DNA of 64,000 bases from Ochotona curzoniae (Eukaryota > Chordata > Mammalia > Lagomorpha > Ochotonidae): positions 2,976,001-3,040,000 of the forward strand of contig NW_024466459.1 of the NCBI RefSeq assembly GCF_017591425.1. The letters run 5' to 3'. This document shows positions 9,701 to 21,992 of the stretch, one piece after another. Every line of letters begins with the position of its first letter. The stretch's first letter is position 1. A program made the position numbers and the translations under genes. A model generated the notes under the pieces. That model worked only from the letters and a program-made list of their open reading frames with translations, searched no databases and was not told the DNA's origin.

Positions 9701-12700
9701 CAAGAGTGAGTTCTGAGGTCATCACCATTCCTCTCCTCTTGACCTTCACACACCTTGGTCCTTGGTCCCTACTTCCACATGTAAATCTTTTTTCCCACCC
9801 AGACTCCAGGATATACAGGAAGGCCAAACTGAACCTGGTCTACCTCTCTCCCCATGGTTCTGTCGTGGGGCTGAACTGTGGAGTCATGGCTGCAATCATT
9901 TGTTTGACGTCTGTCTCCTCTAAACTGTGGCCATGTCACCTGTCACTTGTTGCCCTCCTAGCACCATGTGGGGATGACTGACGAACTTATTATGGCTTGT
10001 GCACATGACCATACTATGGACACACAGAATAGCCAGTGTCAACCAGAGGACCCTTGAAAGGCCCCGGTCCACACAGGAAGTGCAAGTCGTCTCAGTGGAG
10101 CTGAGAAGCAGGGGCGGGGCTGCAGAGCATGCTCACTGAGGGCTGCTTGCTGGGCCTAACTCATATATATGGGCCTACCTCATATGCACATGAAGTGCAG
10201 TGTAGGGGGTGGCCAGGGGCTGTTGGTAGGGGAGAAGACAAGACTACAGAAAGGTGGTCAGTTAGTACACTATCACAGAGATGAGGAAGACATGAACCAT
10301 CACACTGGGTTGCAGAAGTAGGGCCTGACTAGGGATAAAAGATGTAGAGGGAATGGAGTTCAATGGTCACTGATGGCCCTAGTTCTACAGAATGGTGAGT
10401 AAAAGGAACAAGTTTCCTTTTGTTCTTCCTTATCTATACATCACTTGGAACCAAGGATAGTGTGGAACAATCAAACCAAGACCGAGCACATTAGTGGCCT
10501 CATGGGTGTTTCGGGTGGTCTTTAGGTTTGCAGTAACCACCTTGTCCACAATGAGCTTCCAAGTGACAAATGCAAACAGATTCCTGCTTCCACTTCTTCT
10601 CCAAAGGATTTGGAGCCCTGCTGAGTTGGAGATGAACGAGTATGGCCACATGCAGGAGCCCCAGTTGGCTTATAGGGTTGTTGAAACTGCCACGGGGGCG
10701 TGTCTTTCAAGAGAGCTGATCCATAGATGGCGCCCTGACCCTGTGACATGATGAAGGCCGATAACAAAGGAAGACAATGAGCATCCAACTTCTGCTTCTT
10801 AATTCAATCCTTTCCCCTCACTGATGATAAGGAAAGGAGTCTGAACCTGGCATGTCAAAGGCAGCTGAGAGGGTGTGGTTGTGGGAAGGTTACAGAAAGA
10901 ACTAAGCCGTGTGGAGGGGACACAGGACCCCAACACTAGCCCCAGGGTCGGTGGATGCTGCTGGCAGAATAGGTGCACAGGACGAACAGGAAGCGGAGGT
11001 GAGTGGCAAGGTTGTGGGGATCAGGAATCAAGGGTACAGTGTTGGGGTGAAGACTCAGGTGTATCAGAAAACAGGCAGCAGACCCCCTTCCTCGCCCTGT
11101 AACCCACCCTCACCCCAGGGTCATTCTCTGATTGAAGGAGAAGACTTCCAGTTAAAACACAATTCTAAGTTTATGTCTTGGGCCTTCCTTCAGATGAACA
11201 TAATAATGAAAAGAAACACATACATCAAAAAAAAAAAAAACACAGAAAACTGAAAAAGCAGTAGTTCCTTCGCACATAAAATTATCACCTCTACAGGCTG
11301 CAAGCAGAGCAGACACCCAAGCTGAACCTGCATCTGATACTACAGCCTGTGGAACTCTGAGCAGAAAGCAGGAAAGGAGTAGGCAGGGGAGCTTGATATC
11401 AGGCAGACCACTGAACTATCTGTGGGCACCTGTTTCCAAGGACCCACACATGCAGGCCACCGACCACATTTTGGGGAGAATTCTTGAGCTCAATTTTGTT
11501 CTGCTCTCTAGAAAGGGAGCTTTGTGCTTCTTGGCCAAAGCCAGGAACAGAACTCAAAAGTACAAGTGGGTTCTTGAACTGTGGGCAGGTAACACACACA
11601 TCCCCACTCTTAGGATCCCTCAGATGAACCATCCTTGCCAAATGCTCCCCAGTCCAAGAGCCTGCTAATGGCACCACTTTCTAACCGTCCAACCAAAACC
11701 TGTCATGAGCAAATGCAGGAATCATTTTCCAGAGTTTGGAAACTGAGCAATGGCAGAGAACACATACATCCTTTGTGAGTTCTTTGTGAGTGAGAACAAT
11801 GTCTCCATAAATGTCTCAAGGATTTCTGGCTCAGAACACCAGAGAGGAGTTGGGCTGCTGGCCTTCTGTGTGTCCCCTCCTTGGTCTGAATCTGCTAATT
11901 CATATCCACCTAGCTGAACAATCAAATGAAACAACATTTCAATCCTAGTCGAGCTATACAAGGGTATCAAATTTCCCTTGTCCTGGGAACAGCAGAAATG
12001 AAATTTCAGCATGATAAAAGTCCTCAAGCACCTTGCAAAAATCAATAGGAAGCAAATTATACACTAAAGAGCTCTGGGTTTCTGCACTTCAAAAGATACT
12101 TGTTGCAAATTATAGACTGGTCGGGAATTATGCAAGCGCTGCCTTCATCTCCATGGTCTCTACAGTGCCATCTCTCACACTCATTAATTTCATCAGGACA
12201 AACTCCAGCTTCTTCATGCTTTGTCCATCACCATTGAAACTGGGACCATAACCATGAACTACAGGCCCCATACCTCTCTTCCCAGACAAGAAGAGCAGCA
12301 CTGCATGCAAAACTTAGCACTCTTACGCATACTTCACAGTGTGCTGCAACTGATTGTACCCATCATGACACACAGTCCTCATAGTCACTCGTTGGAACCA
12401 CAATAATTTAACATGCTTTCCTTCCAATAATCATCCACTTTATCAGGAAGACAGAGAGCTCCTATCTTCTGGCCGACTCCCTAAATGCCTCCCACAGCCT
12501 CCTGTGCTTCATGGTAGATGCCAAGGGCTGGGACCTTAGCGTGGTTCTCCGAAATGAATAGCAAGGACTCAACTACTTGAGCTATGGTCACTGCCTCCCA
12601 AGGGGCTCAAGGGCAGGATGCTAGAATACAAGTGTAGCTGGGTCTCAAAGGCAGGCATTCTGATATGGGAAGTAGGCATCTTATGCAGCATCTAAGAGGC

Positions 12701-12744
12701 TAAGCCAAACACCCTACCCCTTACACAGCAATGTTAATGGTACC
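9701..12744. other. Long unassigned stretch
   Basis: About 3 kb without a firm assignment. Small items seen: a near-tandem GGGCCTAACTCATATATAT / GGGCCTACCTCATATGCAC at 10154-10191, a CTTTGTGAGTT repeat at 11773-11793 and a 14-A run at 11227-11240. The part near 10180-10300 weakly resembles old L1 3' UTR. Several frames of 60-114 codons show no known protein. Confidence 0.4.
11227..11240 (+). repeat. Poly-A run (14)
   Basis: Fourteen consecutive A, preceded by an AAAAGAAACACATACATC stretch with no AATAAA signal at the usual distance. It may be a decayed retroelement tail. Confidence 0.8.
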
Positions 12745-12749
12745 AATGA

Positions 12750-13065
12750 CACCTAACAAAGGTGCTGGATTGCTCTATGCAAGCACTGCCCTTAAGAGTT
12801 ACTTCATTAAATCCTAACGACAATGCATAGGGTGCTCATAGGTAGGAATTTCTTGTGTGTTCTGTATGTGCTTGGTAAGGTCCATAAGCACTTTGCAGTT
12901 TCGTTCTCATCAGGGAGTCTTCTGTGTCAAAGCTTATTTATAATCACCATCTCTATTTAAAAAAAAAAAAAAAGGGAAGCAGAAGCCTAAAGATGAAGCA
13001 ATGGGATCTGGACACATAGCTGTTAGGTGGTCACGTGAATTCAAATCTGAGGCACAGATTGTCCA
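12750..13065 (-). repeat. Interrupted MIR element
   Basis: AAGCACTGCCCTTAAGAGTT, TTCATTAAATCCTAACGACA, ATAGGGTGCTCATAGGTAGG at the left and GACACATAGCTGTTAGGTGG, TGAATTCAAATCTGAGGCAC at the right are the two ends of one reverse MIR. The middle has expanded and includes a 15-A run near 12959. Confidence 0.6.
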
Positions 13066-16000
13066 CTTCCACTGGGAGAGTATTTCAACTGCTTTCTCCA
13101 TAAAAATACAGACAGGAAGTCACTAGGTCGAGGTTGGATGCAGGAAAGCATCTTGTTAACAGACCACCAAACTCACTTCCAAAAACCAGACCCAAGTTTA
13201 GAGGACACAGACAGAAAATGAGACTGTTTATTTTAGCTTCTTTACCCACCCTGGGTACTATATGATTCCACCAACTTAATAAGCAAGGATTTGTTTCAAG
13301 TTGCTTTATTACCCTCGAGACTGTCTTTCCAGATGTTTATTAACAAGCTGCATTTCATCTTTTGAAAAGGTGGAAAAGTTTCATGAGCTAAGTGTATATT
13401 CTAGTGGGTGGAAGGAGCCCTTCAAAACGAAAAAGAATACTTTGGACGTCAGATAGAACTGAATAAAAACAACAGTAAAGCAGAGGCAAAGGGTAGTGTT
13501 ATGTCTTGTCATAAATCCCCATCAATGACGTTATAACAATCTACTCCATGTGTTTTGGGTGATCTTTCATTTTTTTCTTTCTACATTCCTGATATTGTTA
13601 GAATTTTCCATAATGAGAATTCAGACTCCTTATAATTGGGAAAAACTCCATATTGCTTCAGTCTGAGGGTAGGGAAAGATGGTAGTATGTAGGTACTGAC
13701 TTTCTTCCTCTAACGGATATTAATGTTCTAACTAACCCTGGTTTAGCAGAGTGAGAACTGGCCAAAGTGCACAGAGCATCAGGTCAGGTAGAATCACTTG
13801 GAGAAAACTCCTATTTCTTTTCCATTCTCCTTTGGAAAGGGCATTGGGAAAACATAGGATTAGCAGCTAATGACAAGGCCTTTCTCAGTTGACAAGTGCT
13901 AAAATCACCTTGAAACAAGCAATCCTTTGCTTGGTTTGTCTGCGATTTTCTTACTTTCCAGAATCACTTCCTCAATTCAACCCAGAAACCAAGCATTTCT
14001 GTCTAAAGTATCACGCACTCAAGAAGGTTCCGCTTTGAGCAGAATATATATCTTTCAGACTCGGAAAAACAAATGCATATGCCTCCTCCTCTCCCTCTCT
14101 TCCCCTCCCTCTTTCTTTTGAATGTGAGAAATGGACAGAAGGATAGATGTGCATTGCCATCCACTGGCTTATTTCCAGAATGCTTACTAAGGCAGGCCTG
14201 GGTAGGCCATCAGTCCAGGTCAGCTCTGGGATTGCAGGGACATAAACTCTGAGCCATTACTGCTGCTTCCCAGGGTGCTCATGAGCGAGGAGCTTGGGTC
14301 GGGAAGCAGAGCTCAGACTTATGGGATGCAGCCGTCTTAACTGGTGTCTTAAGAGTTGGGCCAAAAGCCTGCCTGTGTCCTTTTAGAAGCTCCTGGGCCA
14401 GCAGCAGCCTTTGGAGTCTTATCAGAGGGAAAGAAATGAGGATGTGACTCCTCAACTGAGAGATGGAATTTTTCCTTGAGTTCTTTGTCATGGAATTACT
14501 GAAACACATAGTTTATAGAAAATTACTCAACAGGACAGATATCCATCTCTCATCGGATAGCAAAGAGAGGTGAAAAAAGGAAGCAAAATGAAGGCTAACA
14601 TTTTAAAGATGTGCTGATAAAAAAACTTCTCAGGAAGGTCTCAGTGGGGGAGAGGTTATTTACTGGCTATCTGGATAATTTGATCACCAGGACAATTTCC
14701 GGAAAACTGGGTTCATCACTGTGTTGCTGATACTATTTTCCACAGCCCCTTCAAGCAGACTCTCATTCTGGAAAGTATACATACTGAAAGGTTGGTTGAG
14801 TAGCACCTAGGACTTAGTGGGTCCAGGATGGCAGCAGCAGGGCTCCTACTAGGCTAAACCAGAGTGACACACAACACCCAAGAACACAGCCACACATGAG
14901 GACTCCTCCCTATATCCTGGCACGGAACAACACTTACCCGGGTTTTGACTGTGCCTGACGTTGGCAAGTAAAACACTTGACAGTGAGTTACTGCCCAGGT
15001 CCCCTCTCCCTCTGCCACTCTCTGATTCTAACATGTAACCTCCCTGTCTTACATTCTTGGATTTAGAGGGGAGATTTTTATCTGCAAAAATATATGACAG
15101 ATGCACAACAGCACTTTTTAGACCCTTTGCCTAGATCAATAGTCTATTTTGTGAGAGCAGCAACTCCTAAAGAACTCATTTGGGGAAGTTGTGTGATTAA
15201 AATGAAGCTGATTAAAACATGGATTTGCTTTTCTCTTCCTCTCAATGAGATGTTTCTTCTGATCAATTAATTGGATCCAAGATTCCCAATGAGCTTTTTT
15301 CTTCCAGCAGCAAAGAGGACATTCCAAACTTCATCGATGATAAGAATTGCAACAATTATGCAGTATCAAGTCTGTTTGGCATGTTATAAATGGTTAACAG
15401 GAAAACACAGTTAAAGGTATCTTTAATATACAAACAAAAATTAATTTTGAAATGGAAGTTAAAAGACCAGTGATTTTTCAGAACTAGCTCTTGTGTATTC
15501 CACTCCCTAGTGTGGTCAGCAATAACATGAAAAAATAAAAATAAGTATACACAATGCCTCAAAATGCTGCGGATTAGAATAAGAAATATCTACACATTAA
15601 GATTTTTCCCAAGTTTCCACACTGTGTTGATTCTTTTCACACAGTGCTTTTGTCTGCACACCTTTTGTGTCTACATTCAGGAAGAGATTTAAGAAGCATT
15701 ATGTAAATGTGCTTGGAATCTTTTGGACTATGCAGTTTACAGAAGCAAAATTATGGTTAAAATTGGCAAACAGCACTTGCAGACACTGCCCCGCTTTATT
15801 TTCACAGCCCTCTTAGAACTGGGTGGTACAACTTGTGTGTGTAACTTTAGAACGCCATTGGGGTGGGGAACGCCTGTAGAGAGCATTCCTGGATGACTCG
15901 TTCCAGGTCAGGATTGGAAGAAGCTAGAATCCAGGGCTCTTGGCTTCTGGACCAAGTACATCCCACTGGATAATGCTGCCAGCAAGCGAGTCAGAACTGC

Positions 16001-16079
16001 ATTCTCACAACTCAGGTTGGGCAGTTTCCAGCTGCTTTAAATACCCATCTTCAAACAAGCATGGTTACAAGACATTTTA
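13066..16079. other. Long unassigned stretch
   Basis: About 3 kb of AT-rich sequence. A CT-rich tract lies at 14081-14119. No exon, RNA gene or confident repeat was recognised. GATGATTTAGG-type MIR cores are absent. Confidence 0.4.
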
Positions 16080-16461
16080 TATAATTTTAATAGGAAAAAC
16101 CGCCAAAGCTGGTAAGGAATGGCTGCGAAGCCTGAGAAAAGAGCGAAAGCAGAGTCTTTCACACCACAAGCAAGTGATTTAGCACAATCTCAGTGGCAGT
16201 CTATTCCTTGGCACCTTCTCCTCTCGCCTGGGCTTCACGGGCATCACACAGACGCCAACAAAAGACAGCAGCCTGGCGCTGGAAGGTGTGGCTGAGAGAA
16301 CTCACTTCCAAGGGGTGTGCTGCGTATTTCTCACATGCACCAATCACACCATACACAGTGAACCCACAGACCCACAGCAGCCGTGGGGGAAACCTGCATC
16401 CTGGCGGATGTAATGTGCCTTTTCTTCCAGCAGCCATTGTTCTTCCACCAAGAGCTGGCAT
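16080..16461 (-). pseudogene. Possible decayed coding remnant or retrocopy, unidentified
   Basis: On the minus strand an open frame runs from an ATG at 16461 to a stop at 16201. Its C-terminal half has a hydrophobic stretch (residues such as LLWVCGFTVYGVIGACEKYA) followed by a charged tail rich in E, A and R (AREAQARGEGAKE). After the stop come about 110 bases and an ATTAAA-type signal at 16091-16086. This would fit a small membrane protein C-terminus with its 3' UTR. I do not recognise the parent, no A tail is left, and chance cannot be excluded. Confidence 0.22.
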
Positions 16462-16557
16462 GAAGCTGGCTTCCTACTGAGTTTTATATATGCAACAATA
16501 GAAAACACAGAGATCTTCAGACCTGGAACGTCTTGTCCCCCTAGAAGTTTATCTTAC

Positions 16558-16850
16558 GGGGCCGTGCTATAGCCCAGTGTGTTGAGATGTCTTTGATGTA
16601 GGTATACCATATCAGAGCACAGCTTGAGTTTGGGTTGCTCTGCTTCCAGTCCAGCTCCCTGCCGATGCATCTAGAAAAGTAGCACACACTGGCCCAAGTG
16701 CCTGGGCCCCTGCTACCTCTACTGGGGATGAGGATGGAGATCCTGGCTCCTGGCTTTGACCTGGATCATCCCTGACCATGTTGGCCACGTGGAGAGTGAA
16801 CCAGCAAATGGGAGATCTCTTTTTCTGTACCTCCCCTCTTTCTGTTACTC
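16558..16850 (+). mobile_element. Older C-type SINE (plus strand)
   Basis: GGGGCCGTGCTATAGCCCAG head, CTTCCAGTCCAGCTCCCTGC, GGCCCAAGTGCCTGGGCCCC, ATCCTGGCTCCTGGCTTTGA, GAGAGTGAACCAGCAAATGG and GAGATCTCTTTTTCTGTACC give the SINE in order. Confidence 0.85.
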
Positions 16851-16904
16851 TGCCATCAAAAAGAATCATAGCTCTGGTTTGCTCTACCATCAACAAGAAG
16901 CAGA

Positions 16905-16986
16905 AGTCTGGATTTGAACTGGTGCTTTGATACACGATGCTGGCACGGCAGGAAGTTTAACCTGTGAAATCACAGCGCCATCCCTG
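16905..16986 (-). mobile_element. C-type SINE head fragment, inverted to its neighbour
   Basis: GTCTGGATTTGAACTGGTGC, CGATGCTGGCACGGCAGG and TGAAATCACAGCGCCATCCC are the reverse complement of a SINE 5' (tRNA-like) end. It lies about 55 bases after the forward SINE at 16558, so the two heads face in opposite directions. Confidence 0.75.
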
Positions 16987-17035
16987 GTGGCTGGGTTCTG
17001 CAGCTCAACATCCTATCTCAAAGAAGTATATCGCT

Positions 17036-17493
17036 GTTATCCATAAAAGGTGTTCTGCTCAGTGCTACCAAGTACTCTGTGATAAACTCCATAGTACCTT
17101 GTAAAGGACACTTTAGGTTGTCTCCAGGTTAAAGTAATTGGGACCAATCCTGCCATGAGCATTCGGCATGTGACATTTGGCGTATACACATGTTCACAGT
17201 CCTTTGGGAGGGGGGCGGCTGCTGTGTCATTGTGGTGCCTGTTCAGTTTTAATCAACACTGATAATTTCCTAGAGTGTTGGTACTAATTCACATTTTATG
17301 GGCACATCCTTACCAGTCCTTAGAGAGGAGATCTTTCTCCAGTTATTCTTCTCTGTGACTGACTCGGTGGTGGAATTTTGCTGTGGTTCTATCTGGTTTT
17401 TCCTGATGGCAGCAAGTTGGGCACTTTCTTGTCCATTTATATTTGCATTCAACAGCTAAAGCTGTAGTACAGCCAAATTTTCATTCTCTTAAT
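17036..17493 (+). mobile_element. Old L1 (L1M-type) 3' region, left part
   Basis: The order AGGACACTTTAGGTTGTCTC, CCTGCCATGAGCATTCGGCA, GTATACACATGTTCACAGTC, GTTGGTACTAATTCACATTT, CACATCCTTACCAGTCC, ATTCTCTTAATGG is that of old L1 3' sequence. It continues past the inserted SINE at 17823. Confidence 0.8.
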
Positions 17494-17822
17494 GGTTTTT
17501 TTTTTTTGAGATTTATTTATTTTTATTGAAAGGCAGATACACAGAGAAAGAATGAGACAGAAAGATCTTCCATCCACTGGTTCACTTGCCACACGGCTAC
17601 AATAGCCAGAGATGAGCTGATCTGAAGCCAGGAGCCAGGAGCCTTTCCTGGGTCTCTTTTGTGGGTGCAGCATCCCAAGGCTTTGGGCTGTCCTTGACTG
17701 CTTTCCCAGGCCACAAACAGGAAGCTGGATGGGAAGTGGAGCAGCCAGCAAAAGAACTGGTACCCATGTGGGATCCCAGGCATGCAAGGTAAGGATTTAG
17801 CAACTAGGCTATTGTGTCGGAC
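17494..17822 (-). mobile_element. Pika-type SINE inserted in L1
   Basis: Full-length reverse SINE with a 5' T run (tail), GAGATTTATTTATTTTTATT, CAAGGCTTTGGGCTGTCCTT, TTTCCCAGGCCACAAACAGG, GGGATCCCAGGCATGCAAGG. A weak target duplication, TTCTCTTAAT at 17484-17493 against CTTTCTTAAT at 17823-17832 (8 of 10), matches the interrupted L1 sequence. There is a small internal AGCCAGG duplication near 17625. Confidence 0.9.
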
Positions 17823-18060
17823 CTTTCTTAATATTTTACTTACCAGAAACTTACTTTTACTGAAATCCAATGTATAATCTCTTTCTTAATACTAGTGCTG
17901 CTTGCATTTGCATAAGAAATTATTTTGTACTCCAAGTTTATAATCATATTCTCTTCTATTTTCTGGAACATTTATTGTTTTCCAATTATGTCTATTATCT
18001 ATTATGTTTTTTTCTGTAGTATTTTTTATGGTTGAACTGTCTGAATATGATTATCCCACT
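17823..18060 (+). mobile_element. Old L1 3' region, right part
   Basis: Continues the L1 after the SINE: CTTTTACTGAAATCCAATGT, TTCTTAATACTAGTGCTGCT, ATAAGAAATTATTTTGTACT, ATATTCTCTTCTATTTTCTG. The joined order matches L1 (fragment before, then 'TCCAATTTATC', 'TAGTGCTTTTTG', 'AAGAAATCTTTG' blocks). Confidence 0.75.
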
Positions 18061-19163
18061 GCCCTACAACATTTGCTGAAAATTCTTTCCTCACTGCTCA
18101 GAAGCTAAAGGTATAGACTCGATGAAAAGGCTGACCTTACATGTACCCAGAAAATAAAATCCCAAAGACACAAAGTTTCCAGAATGGCTGTGCCCTCAAG
18201 TATTCTTGCATAACTCCAACAGGAATAAACACATAAATATGCAGATGAAAGCGTTTGTTTTCAATTTCACCACTTCATCAAGTCATACAGCCCTGACCCT
18301 GGCTCGTAAGCTGGACTCAACAGAACACGAGGAAATAACTTCTAAATCATCTCAAAATGAAATGATTATCATGTCACTTTATACCACAAGGAACTGTTGA
18401 TGTGCTTCTCAAAGCCCACTGCTTAAATCTCATTTTGAAAATGTCCCAACTGCATTAACTCCACATTAGCTCTTCTAAAGGGGAATGCGGGTTGGCGGAG
18501 TGTGATGGGGATGATGGCATTCCACAGTGCCCACCTCCTCAGCTGTCGGTTCCCTGACAAAAAACAAAGATTCTAAAGCTTCTCAAAGAATAGGTCTCTC
18601 CCCTGGTGCCCAGCGTCAGCCCCATCCAGCCCTCACAGGGAGAGTACCAACCTCTAGCAGCAAGGAAGACCCTGCGGGTGTGGTTCCTGCTGCCATCCCA
18701 CAGATTCGTGTTTTTCTTCATGTTTTGTGTTTTATGTTCCACTGAAGAACTTTTCTAGGAAGCACAAATGCATATATCACACCCTGGTCTCTTCTTTTTC
18801 CCTATCCACTTACTCACCAGGACTTTGGCTGTTATTCAGCCAATGGCATGAACTCATCGGATTGCTTTTGTAAGGTACGGATGGTTCAAATATTTTCCAG
18901 ATAACATAGTGGCATGTCCCCAATCATGGAGTTCCTTGGCATCCAATTTCTTGAATATCTGACTGAGGTACATGTGGAATCCCAGCCTCTTTGTGACTAT
19001 AGAAAGGAGTTGCTATTTGTTTCACAAAATCGTGAGGTAGCAGAGAACAGGGTGGCCAGAGGACAGAGTGGAGTCCTGAATGGAGAAGGGACAGAAATGG
19101 TAGAATCTGCAACCAAAAAGTTAAAATCTGCCAGATCTATCTCCTCACTCACTGGAAATTCTA
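18061..19163. other. Unassigned stretch
   Basis: About 1.1 kb with no recognised repeat or gene. AT-rich with scattered TAAT motifs at 18150-18400, an ordinary candidate for conserved non-coding sequence only if alignment shows it. Confidence 0.4.
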
Positions 19164-19347
19164 GTAACACAACCAAGGTTGGGTAGAAGGCCTGGGCTCA
19201 GGCACAGGGGATCTCTGACATAGTTTAGCTGAACCCCTCTGCAGAGTAACACAACCACAGTTTGGTGGAAGGCCTGGGCATAGATACAGGTGTGTCTGGA
19301 GCCTGCTTAGGGACCTATGGCACAGTTTAGCTGAACCCTTTAACAGA
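19164..19347 (+). repeat. Two-copy tandem duplication (82 and about 102 bp)
   Basis: GTAACACAACCAAGGTTGGG at 19164 recurs as GTAACACAACCACAGTTTGG at 19246. Both copies continue GTAGAAGGCCTGGGC/GGTGGAAGGCCTGGGC and end ACATAGTTTAGCTGAACCC / GCACAGTTTAGCTGAACCC. The second copy carries an extra ~20 bases (GTGTCTGGAGCCTGCTTAGG). It is not a known satellite to me. Confidence 0.85.
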
Positions 19348-21033
19348 GTCAGTCTTGGTCATCTCCAGCTACACAGCCACACTCGGAAACATTCCAGACC
19401 TTGTCTCAGGCACCAAGTAACATGCTGTCTACCATGCTTTCTATACTCATCTTAGCATCTGTTTCTTATGTCTTCACTGTTGCTTTTCCAACACTTCAAG
19501 AGATTCCTAGTTGCTTCATATGCCAAGAGCTTCTCTTTCAAATTGAGCTAAATACAGTCATCACACTCAGGTCCCCATGTCACACACAACCTCCTTCCCC
19601 CTTGATATCTATTTACTCATCATAGTTAGGAGGTCTGTCTTCTCAAAATTTTACAAAAACATCTAAATAGTATATAATGTGATAATTACACTCTTTACTA
19701 CTCTTGTTGAGACCTCAACTACCTATGTCATGAGTTTTTTTTTTCTTTACAAACTTTACACATCCCTTCATTAAGCATCTTCACACATGCATCTTCTCTC
19801 CATATCCCTATGAGAGCCTGGCAGGAGGCTCTTGGTGGTCTCCATTACCTGAGTGCCTTCAGTGAGGCCAAGCCCCCAACCATGAACCCCAAAAACTCTA
19901 GACTGAAACCAGGAAAGCTACCTGATATGGAAAAATTAACACGTAGATCAAACAACCTATTTGTACTTCAAAGCTAACTCTGATCCAGGTCCTACTGCTG
20001 AATTAACAAATGGTCCCAGCCTAATAAATATTATTCCTAAGATTTTATGTTATTAGAATAGAGTACATCCTACTATTTATTTTTTCTTTTTAAAAATAAT
20101 TTCCCAACTGGTTCAGGACTCAGTAGATAAAACATTCAGAGAGAAAAAAAAAGTTCTTTTTCCCCTCCTTAATGGGGAAAATGTGTCCCTGACAACCTGA
20201 CATTATTGTCTTCACAAAGCCTTCATTCCACACATGGTCCATTGTCTTGCAGTTTGAAAGCATATGCACGAGAAAGTACCTTCTGTGCTTCCTTCTCATT
20301 AAAACACATTAATCATGGGGTGTCTACCCCTTTCCCACCCTTACACTGACCAAACCTCAACAGAGAATAGAATGAAGAAACTCTAAGACAAGCCATAGGC
20401 TCTGTCTGCTCCTTAGTCAGTCCTTTTCTGAAACAAACAGATCAAGGAGACCAATTAATTTAAAGGATCCACATAGGATAGCACTCAAGAACCCATTCAA
20501 GCCCAAGTGTGATGACAAGGGACTCAAAACACATGGGAAGCAAGGACTCTGCACTCCCCACCCAGCCCATCTTTTCTTTTATCCAGTGGTCACAAAGGTT
20601 CATCTATAACTTCAATCAGCAGCATCTTCAGGGCTGGCCCCACACACCTGGGCAGGTGTGACCCTTCTTGAACCCTCTGGTTTAGTCCCTGCATCTTATT
20701 CCTGGCTCTAGGATGTGTACAGATGACGTCTGTACACAAGCCACTTGAGGGTTGCAATTCCTGTGGTCAAACTGGAATTCCCAGGGCAGTTCATGGTCTC
20801 AAAAATACATATGGTGGACAGATTAGTGGGCAACAGGCACAGCCTTGATAGAAAACAGTGAACAGGTTCCAAAGTGATACCATCTACAAAACATGAAAGT
20901 CCATAAAACCAGGATAGAAACCCCAAGAACTAATGCTGGTGCACTCAATTAACACATGACTTGGCACCTCCCATCTTCCAGTTTTCAACACACACAGATG
21001 CTGGAAGATCATAAGTACACCAGACAAAGGTAG
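19348..21033. other. Unassigned stretch
   Basis: About 1.7 kb with no firm assignment. A T run lies at 19736-19745 and a 23-bp palindromic motif at 20715-20737 is listed separately. Confidence 0.4.
20715..20737. promoter_or_regulatory. Imperfect palindrome with CRE-like centre
   Basis: Arms GTGTACAGA and TCTGTACAC are exact inverted repeats of 9 bp around a TGACG spacer. The TGACGTCT centre resembles a cAMP-response element and the TGTACA arms resemble steroid-receptor half sites. Function is not shown. Confidence 0.3.
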
Positions 21034-21035
21034 AT

Positions 21036-21291
21036 GGGGGGCATGGTGGTTAAGTGGATTAAGCCACCACTTGCAACACTGGCATCCTACATGAGTGCCA
21101 GTTCAAGTGCTGGCTGTTCCACTACTGATCCAGTTCCTTACTAACATGCCTGGTAAAGCAGCAGAGGATGACCCAAGTGACTAGGGTCCCTGTCATCCAT
21201 GTGAAGAACCTCAATGGATTTCCAGATTCACAGGATTAGCTTGGCCCAGCCCTGATTACTGCAGCCATCTGGAGAGTGAACCAGTGGAAGA

Positions 21292-21326
<35 letters not shown>

Positions 21327-21353
21327 ATCTTTTTCAAACACAAATCTTAAAGA
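21036..21353 (+). mobile_element. Older C-type SINE with (CT)n
   Basis: GGGGGCATGGTGGTTAAGTG head, CAACACTGGCATCCTACATG, CAGTTCAAGTGCTGGCTGTT, TGCCTGGTAAAGCAGCAGAG, GAGAGTGAACCAGTGGAAG, then a CT run at 21295-21322 and a TTTCAAACACAAATCTTAAA tail. Confidence 0.88.
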
Positions 21354-21747
21354 CAGGCAGGCATGCAGGCAGAAAATAGAAACCCCTAATGCCAAAATGT
21401 GGCTGCAGAGCCTGGGAGCACCACTGTCCAGCGGCTCTGGCCCTCTGCCAGGCCAGCTTCATTTCACACAGGAACTCCCTCAGTCGAATGCCAGGGCAAT
21501 AAATTGTGTTGGGTTGGGATATCTTTAGTTAGAGTTGGAAATGAAAGTCAGGGAGAAGCTAGGGGAGTGCCTCAGAAAACAGGCCTCCCTGGGGCATGCT
21601 GGCTGAACAAAAGAAAGAGCAAGAAGTGTGAAAGAGAAGACTAATTGCACTTTAGAGCAATGTTCTCCTGCTCAGAGTACCCTAGAGGCTGCAGGAGGCT
21701 AACGGTAGAGATGCCATGTGGCTTTCAAGAGCCAGGCTGGAGACAAA

Positions 21748-21992
21748 GATATACTCATTTACTTATTGGAGAGGGAGGGGGAAGGACCAGAGGTGGAAGA
21801 GGAAAAGGAAAAGGGGAGGGATGGGGCTTGGGAGAGCGAGGGGCAGGAAAAGGGAAAGCCAGGCCTTCGGCTGCTGTTTCACTCCCCACATGGTCATCAC
21901 CTGTTGCCCTTCCAGGAACATCAGGAGGATTCTAACTGGCACTCTGATCCGGGATGTAGGAATGCTAATCACTGTGCCACATGCCAGTCCCA
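21748..21992 (-). mobile_element. Older C-type SINE with GA-rich interior
   Basis: Reverse SINE: TCATTTACTTATTGGAGAGG, a GA/GGA-rich tract at 21765-21860, CTGTTTCACTCCCCACATGG, TTGCCCTTCCAGGAACATCA, AGGATTCTAACTGGCACTCT, GTGCCACATGCCAGTCCC head. The 148-codon plus frame here is produced by the tract. Confidence 0.78.

Noticed and set aside
10725..10745. AGATGGCGCCCTGACCC as a CTCF or YY1 site
   Set aside because: Only part of either consensus is matched; the downstream CTCF bases do not fit.
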